18,760 nucleotides of DNA, from positions 1-18,760 of the forward strand of contig JAFTRT010000167.1 of the NCBI GenBank assembly GCA_017462145.1, given 5' to 3'. The translations under genes and the position numbers were made by a program. Below are positions 16,043 to 18,760 of this stretch, piece by piece. Origin of the DNA: Clostridia bacterium. Its GTDB lineage: Bacteria > Bacillota_A > Clostridia > Oscillospirales > CAG-272. Every line of letters begins with the position of its first letter. Position 1 is the stretch's first letter. Below the pieces are notes generated by a model, which was given only the letters and a program-made list of their open reading frames with translations, was not told the DNA's origin and made no database searches.

Positions 16043-17371
16043 TCAGCTGCGGAGATACATTCCGCCCGGCAACGAGGTAACAAGCCCATTCAGCTCCAAC
16101 ATGGTCAGAGCGGTCATGACCTCCGCCACACTTCGTCCTCCGCCATCCAATGCATCGGGGGTCACCGCACGGTTCAGCGGCATTTGCGCAAAAATCTGTG
16201 CCGCAAAGTCATCCACGGAGGCCAAAGCGTGAGCCGATCCGTCCACAGCAGAAGCAGACTCGGCCGCAGAGGATCGATCCTCCGTCACCGCCGATGCGTT
16301 TGGCTTCTCGGATATCGGTACGGAAACGGGCGTTTTCAAGGATGGCTTGACTGCCGAGCTTTCCTGTGTCCATGTTCTCTTGCTTCCGGATTCCCGCCCC
16401 ATGATACACACGCCAAAGCGTTCTATCGTCTCTTCGCAAAGAGGCATCTGCTTGGCCATGGCAGCAAGGGATCGGTGTCGGATCACATCGTGATACAAAA
16501 AGTCATAATGCTCGGTGATGTCCAAAGAAGACAAAACCGGATACGCTCCGTTTTGAATCAGCTCGTTGGGTCCCTCCGAATTCTTTTCGTCGATCTTTCC
16601 GGGTAATGCAAAGACCTCTCTTCCTTGAGCCAACGCTTTTTTCGCCGTGATCAACGCACCGCTTTTCATATCTCCCTCTACCACCAGCACGCCTTGGCAC
16701 AGACCGCTGATGATCCGATTTCGTTTGGGAAAATGATAGTTGTTGGGCGGCTCATCGGGCGGATATTCGGTGAGCACCGCTCCCGATGCCGCAATTGCCT
16801 CCATCAGCCGCTTATGCTCCTTGGGATAAACCACACGAATGCCGCATCCCAAAACGGCTACCGTCTTACCTCCTGCCGCCAGTGCACCTGCGGCACACAC
16901 GCCGTCCACACCTTTGGCCATTCCGCTGACCACCACCGCACGGGATGCGGCCAGCTCATAGGATATTTTATACGCAGTTTGCTTTCCGTATTCGCTGATG
17001 CTTCTGGTTCCCACCATTCCGATACACAGGTGAGAATTCATATCCGGCATCGTTCCTTTGCAATACAGAAGAACAGGCGGATCCTCGATCCGGCGCAGAC
17101 GATCGGGGTATCGGCTGTCGCCGTAGGAGATGATGTCGATTCCCTGTGCCTTGCAATCCCGAAGAATCGCATAAGAGCGTTCCAAGGATTTTCTGCACAG
17201 CCGTTCCTTCAAAACAGCACCAAGGCCGTCCATCTGTTCGATCTCCTCTTCCTCCAAACGGTAAATGTCAAAGGGATCGTCGTACCGCTCCATCAAGCGA
17301 ACAAAAGGCTTACAGGCAATGCCGCAGGCATCGGCCAACCAAAGCCAATACAGGATATGATTGTCCTTCAT
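16043..17371 (-). CDS. dprA: DNA-processing protein DprA/Smf
   Basis: DprA loads RecA onto incoming single-stranded DNA during transformation. The start at 17371 (442 residues) is preferred over an ATG 51 bases earlier because it forms an ATGA overlap with the upstream stop and has AGGAGGG upstream. An N-terminal helical SAM-like region (1-65) precedes the Rossmann-type domain (about 80-290). That domain has VGTRSISEYG (120-129), SGMAKGVDG (149-157), GCGIRVVYPKEH (175-186), FPKRNRIISGL (214-224) and SGALITAKKAL (237-247). A Ser/Ala/Glu-rich linker (about 328-385) leads to a winged-helix-like C-terminal domain (386-442). R179 replaces the Asp often seen in GxGxDxxYP. No other competence gene is in the window. 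Confidence 0.96.
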   Translation of the reverse strand: MKDNHILYWLWLADACGIACKPFVRLMERYDDPFDIYRLEEEEIEQMDGLGAVLKERLCRKSLERSYAILRDCKAQGIDIISYGDSRYPDRLRRIEDPPVLLYCKGTMPDMNSHLCIGMVGTRSISEYGKQTAYKISYELAASRAVVVSGMAKGVDGVCAAGALAAGGKTVAVLGCGIRVVYPKEHKRLMEAIAASGAVLTEYPPDEPPNNYHFPKRNRIISGLCQGVLVVEGDMKSGALITAKKALAQGREVFALPGKIDEKNSEGPNELIQNGAYPVLSSLDITEHYDFLYHDVIRHRSLAAMAKQMPLCEETIERFGVCIMGRESGSKRTWTQESSAVKPSLKTPVSVPISEKPNASAVTEDRSSAAESASAVDGSAHALASVDDFAAQIFAQMPLNRAVTPDALDGGGRSVAEVMTALTMLELNGLVTSLPGGMYLRS

Positions 17372-18225
17372 ATAATCTTCCCTCCTGATGCGTCCGCCGC
17401 ACGAACGGTCTCCCAAATGCAAAGGACGGCGGCGGCCGCCGCATTCAGCGACTCCGCTCCCTCTCGCATGGGAATGAGTGCCGCTCTCCCACAGGCCTCC
17501 AAAACCTCGGCCGAATGCCCGTGGCCCTCGTTTCCGATCACGAAGCCGTCACCGGGAGAAAGAGGAAATCGACCCAAGGTCTCCGCTTTGGTGTGGAGAG
17601 CAGCGGCATACAGCCGACGGCCTTCGGCACACAGCAAACGGATATAGGCCGGCAACTCCTCTTGAGGAACGGTCACCGTAGGCAGACGAAAGAGTGCACC
17701 CATGGCCCCCCGTACCGTTTTGGGATGATACAGGTCGGCACAATCATCGGTGAGCACCACCCGTCCAAGCCCCAAGGCATACGCACTTCTGAGCACGGTT
17801 CCCAGATTGCCGGGATCCCGCACGGATTCCAGAACCAACAAGGGTTCTTCCCTGCACGGCAGACACGATCCACCCGTGGCTGAATCCCCCCGATGAAGCA
17901 TCGTGGGAAGAGCCGCCACGGTAATAATCCCCTCCGGTGCGTGCTCTTCGGTCATTTTATCAAATACGGACTCGGACACGGGAAACAGAGCCTCTTCCGA
18001 CAGATTCCCCAAAGCAATCTGCTCCTGCAAGAAAGACTCGATCTCCGGATGCACGGGCACCCGAAGCACCACGTATGTCACCGAGATGTTCGCCGTCAAC
18101 GCCTCTTTGAGCAGCTTGATGCCGTCAAAACGAAACAACCCTTCGGCCCGTCTGTTTTTCTTTTCGTTCAAGCCACAAATGCGCTTAACGGTTGGATTTT
18201 GTCTGGAAACAACGGTTTCTCGCAT
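17368..18225 (-). CDS. TrmH/SpoU-family RNA 2'-O-methyltransferase
   Basis: The start at 18225 (285 residues) is fixed by AAAGGAGG six bases upstream; the frame extends further but would run through the rplT terminator. The N-terminal substrate-binding part (about 5-105) begins SRQNPTVKRI, as in many RlmB/TrmH-like proteins. The SPOUT knot domain follows, with the three classic motifs DPGNLGTVLRSA (137-148), VIGNEGHG (229-236) and IPMREGAESLNAAAAAVL (251-268). The first motif supplies the catalytic Arg and the last forms the S-adenosylmethionine-binding knot. It should methylate a ribose 2'-OH in 23S rRNA or tRNA; the exact target cannot be deduced. The segment around 110-126 is a Gly/Ser/Cys-containing insertion between domains. 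Its stop overlaps dprA. Confidence 0.93.
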   Translation of the reverse strand: MRETVVSRQNPTVKRICGLNEKKNRRAEGLFRFDGIKLLKEALTANISVTYVVLRVPVHPEIESFLQEQIALGNLSEEALFPVSESVFDKMTEEHAPEGIITVAALPTMLHRGDSATGGSCLPCREEPLLVLESVRDPGNLGTVLRSAYALGLGRVVLTDDCADLYHPKTVRGAMGALFRLPTVTVPQEELPAYIRLLCAEGRRLYAAALHTKAETLGRFPLSPGDGFVIGNEGHGHSAEVLEACGRAALIPMREGAESLNAAAAAVLCIWETVRAADASGGKII

Positions 18226-18259
18226 GAAAAGCCTCCTTTGGTGTCCTTGCCTTTTCCAC

Positions 18260-18287
18260 AAAAAAACCCGGTAAAAAACCGGGTTTT
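18260..18287 (-). terminator. Intrinsic terminator after rplT
   Basis: AAAACCCGG (18263-18271) pairs with CCGGGTTTT (18279-18287) around a seven-base loop. On the minus strand the stem runs into seven consecutive T residues. It lies nine bases after the rplT stop and upstream of the methyltransferase gene, so that downstream genes need read-through or a promoter I cannot see in the 71-base gap. Confidence 0.88.
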
Positions 18288-18296
18288 CAGTTTCGA

Positions 18297-18650
18297 TTAC
18301 AGTGCGGCCTTTGCCTTTTCGCAAAGAGCAGCAAACGCTTCCTTGTCGCATACTGCCAGTTCAGAAAGCATCTTGCGGTTCAGGTCGATTCCGCAGAGCT
18401 TCAAGCCGTGCATCAGGGTGGAATAGTTCATTCCGTTGACCTTTGCCTGTGCGGAAATACGAGCGATCCACAGTCTGCGGAAATCTCTCTTCTTCAGCTT
18501 TCTACCGGCAAATGCATAGTTTCCGCTCTTGAGAACGGCTTGCTTTGCCATCTTGAAGTGCTTGGACTTTGCGCCCCAGTAGCCCTTCGCTGCCTTGAGT
18601 ACTTTATTTCTTCTCTTGCGAGTCATCATTGCGCCTTTGATTCTTGCCAT
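18297..18650 (-). CDS. rplT: Large-subunit ribosomal protein bL20
   Basis: This 117-residue protein has the normal bL20 length and sequence. It starts [20 protein letters not shown], with the basic, helix-forming N-terminal extension that threads into 23S rRNA. The globular C-terminal part contains [16 protein letters not shown] (79-94) and [20 protein letters not shown] (96-115 region). The ATG at 18650 is preceded by AAAGGAGG nine bases upstream and lies 25 bases after the rpmI stop, the usual rpmI-rplT order. In many bacteria bL20 represses this operon through an infC/rpmI leader; that leader would lie outside the window. Confidence 0.98.
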   Translation of the reverse strand: MARIKGAMMTRKRRNKVLKAAKGYWGAKSKHFKMAKQAVLKSGNYAFAGRKLKKRDFRRLWIARISAQAKVNGMNYSTLMHGLKLCGIDLNRKMLSELAVCDKEAFAALCEKAKAAL

Positions 18651-18675
18651 TTTTCGTATCCTCCTTTGCTTCCGA

Positions 18676-18760
18676 TTATTTCTGAATGAGTGTTCTGATG
18701 TTTGCGGTCATAGCGTCGCTGAGAATAGCAGAATCACGCAGATGTCTCTTTCTCTTAGCG
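18676..18760 (-). CDS. rpmI: Large-subunit ribosomal protein bL35, C-terminal part (5' end outside window)
   Basis: The last 28 codons before the TAA at 18676-18678 translate to [20 protein letters not shown] followed by IRTLIQK. The KRKRHLR motif and the basic character are those of the bL35 C-terminus, and its position directly before rplT is the universal arrangement. The N-terminal half (starting MPKMKTHK-like in the family) lies beyond the right edge. Confidence 0.92.
   Translation of the reverse strand, partial: AKRKRHLRDSAILSDAMTANIRTLIQK

Noticed and set aside
18226..18351. N-terminal extension of the RNA methyltransferase into rplT
   Set aside because: It would translate through the rplT terminator, and AAAGGAGG six bases before 18225 marks the real start.
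1..18760. CRISPR arrays, tRNA or rRNA genes, insertion sequences, prophage or defence genes
   Set aside because: No regularly spaced direct repeats, cloverleaf with a CCA-proximal stem, rRNA-like sequence, transposase or integrase motif was seen on either strand.

Overview
The window is a low-redundancy stretch of a bacterial chromosome with every recognised gene on the minus strand. Gene content and style point to an anaerobic member of Clostridia (Bacillota), probably a gut or rumen Oscillospirales- or Christensenellales-like lineage. The reasons are strong AGGAGG-type ribosome binding sites before nearly every gene, folate-dependent TrmFO, a dprA-topA-trmFO run, PlsX, a minimal two-gene SufBC-type Fe-S system, and a transporter operon with a giant solute-binding protein and an NHL/Yip1 membrane protein. 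The taxonomic call is inference.

Right end to centre (18760 down to 10588): the end of rpmI (bL35) and complete rplT (bL20) are followed by a clear intrinsic terminator. Then comes a tightly packed housekeeping series: SpoU/TrmH-class RNA methyltransferase, dprA, topA, trmFO, plsX, rnc. Three junctions are ATGA stop/start overlaps, one is a 3-base gap and one a 36-base gap, so the genes are probably co-transcribed and translationally coupled. They serve RNA methylation, DNA uptake/recombination, supercoiling control, tRNA m5U54 formation, phospholipid synthesis and dsRNA processing.

Centre (10444 to 8664): a well-formed promoter drives a SufC-like ATPase and a short SufB/D-like scaffold, which matches the minimal SmsCB arrangement. 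The pair ends in an intrinsic terminator. Immediately beyond it lies a second hairpin whose T-run faces the other strand.

Non-coding gap (8744 to 7360): about 1.4 kb without a convincing gene. It holds a structured, repeat-like segment (about 8310-8640), a T-rich stretch with repeated T6 tracts (about 7700-8170), a strong promoter with a direct repeat just upstream of its -35, and a roughly 320-base GC-richer leader with several hairpins.

Left (7359 to 1): a carbohydrate-type ABC import operon. It comprises a 1152-residue solute-binding protein with two related N-terminal beta-sandwich-like modules, two membrane permeases (MalF-like then MalG-like), and a signal-peptide protein combining an NHL propeller, TPR-like helices and a Yip1-type membrane domain. 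The last gene runs off the left edge. No ATPase gene is visible, so a shared ATPase elsewhere probably energises the transporter. The most distinctive parts of the window are this transporter/NHL-Yip1 module and the long structured leader in front of it.
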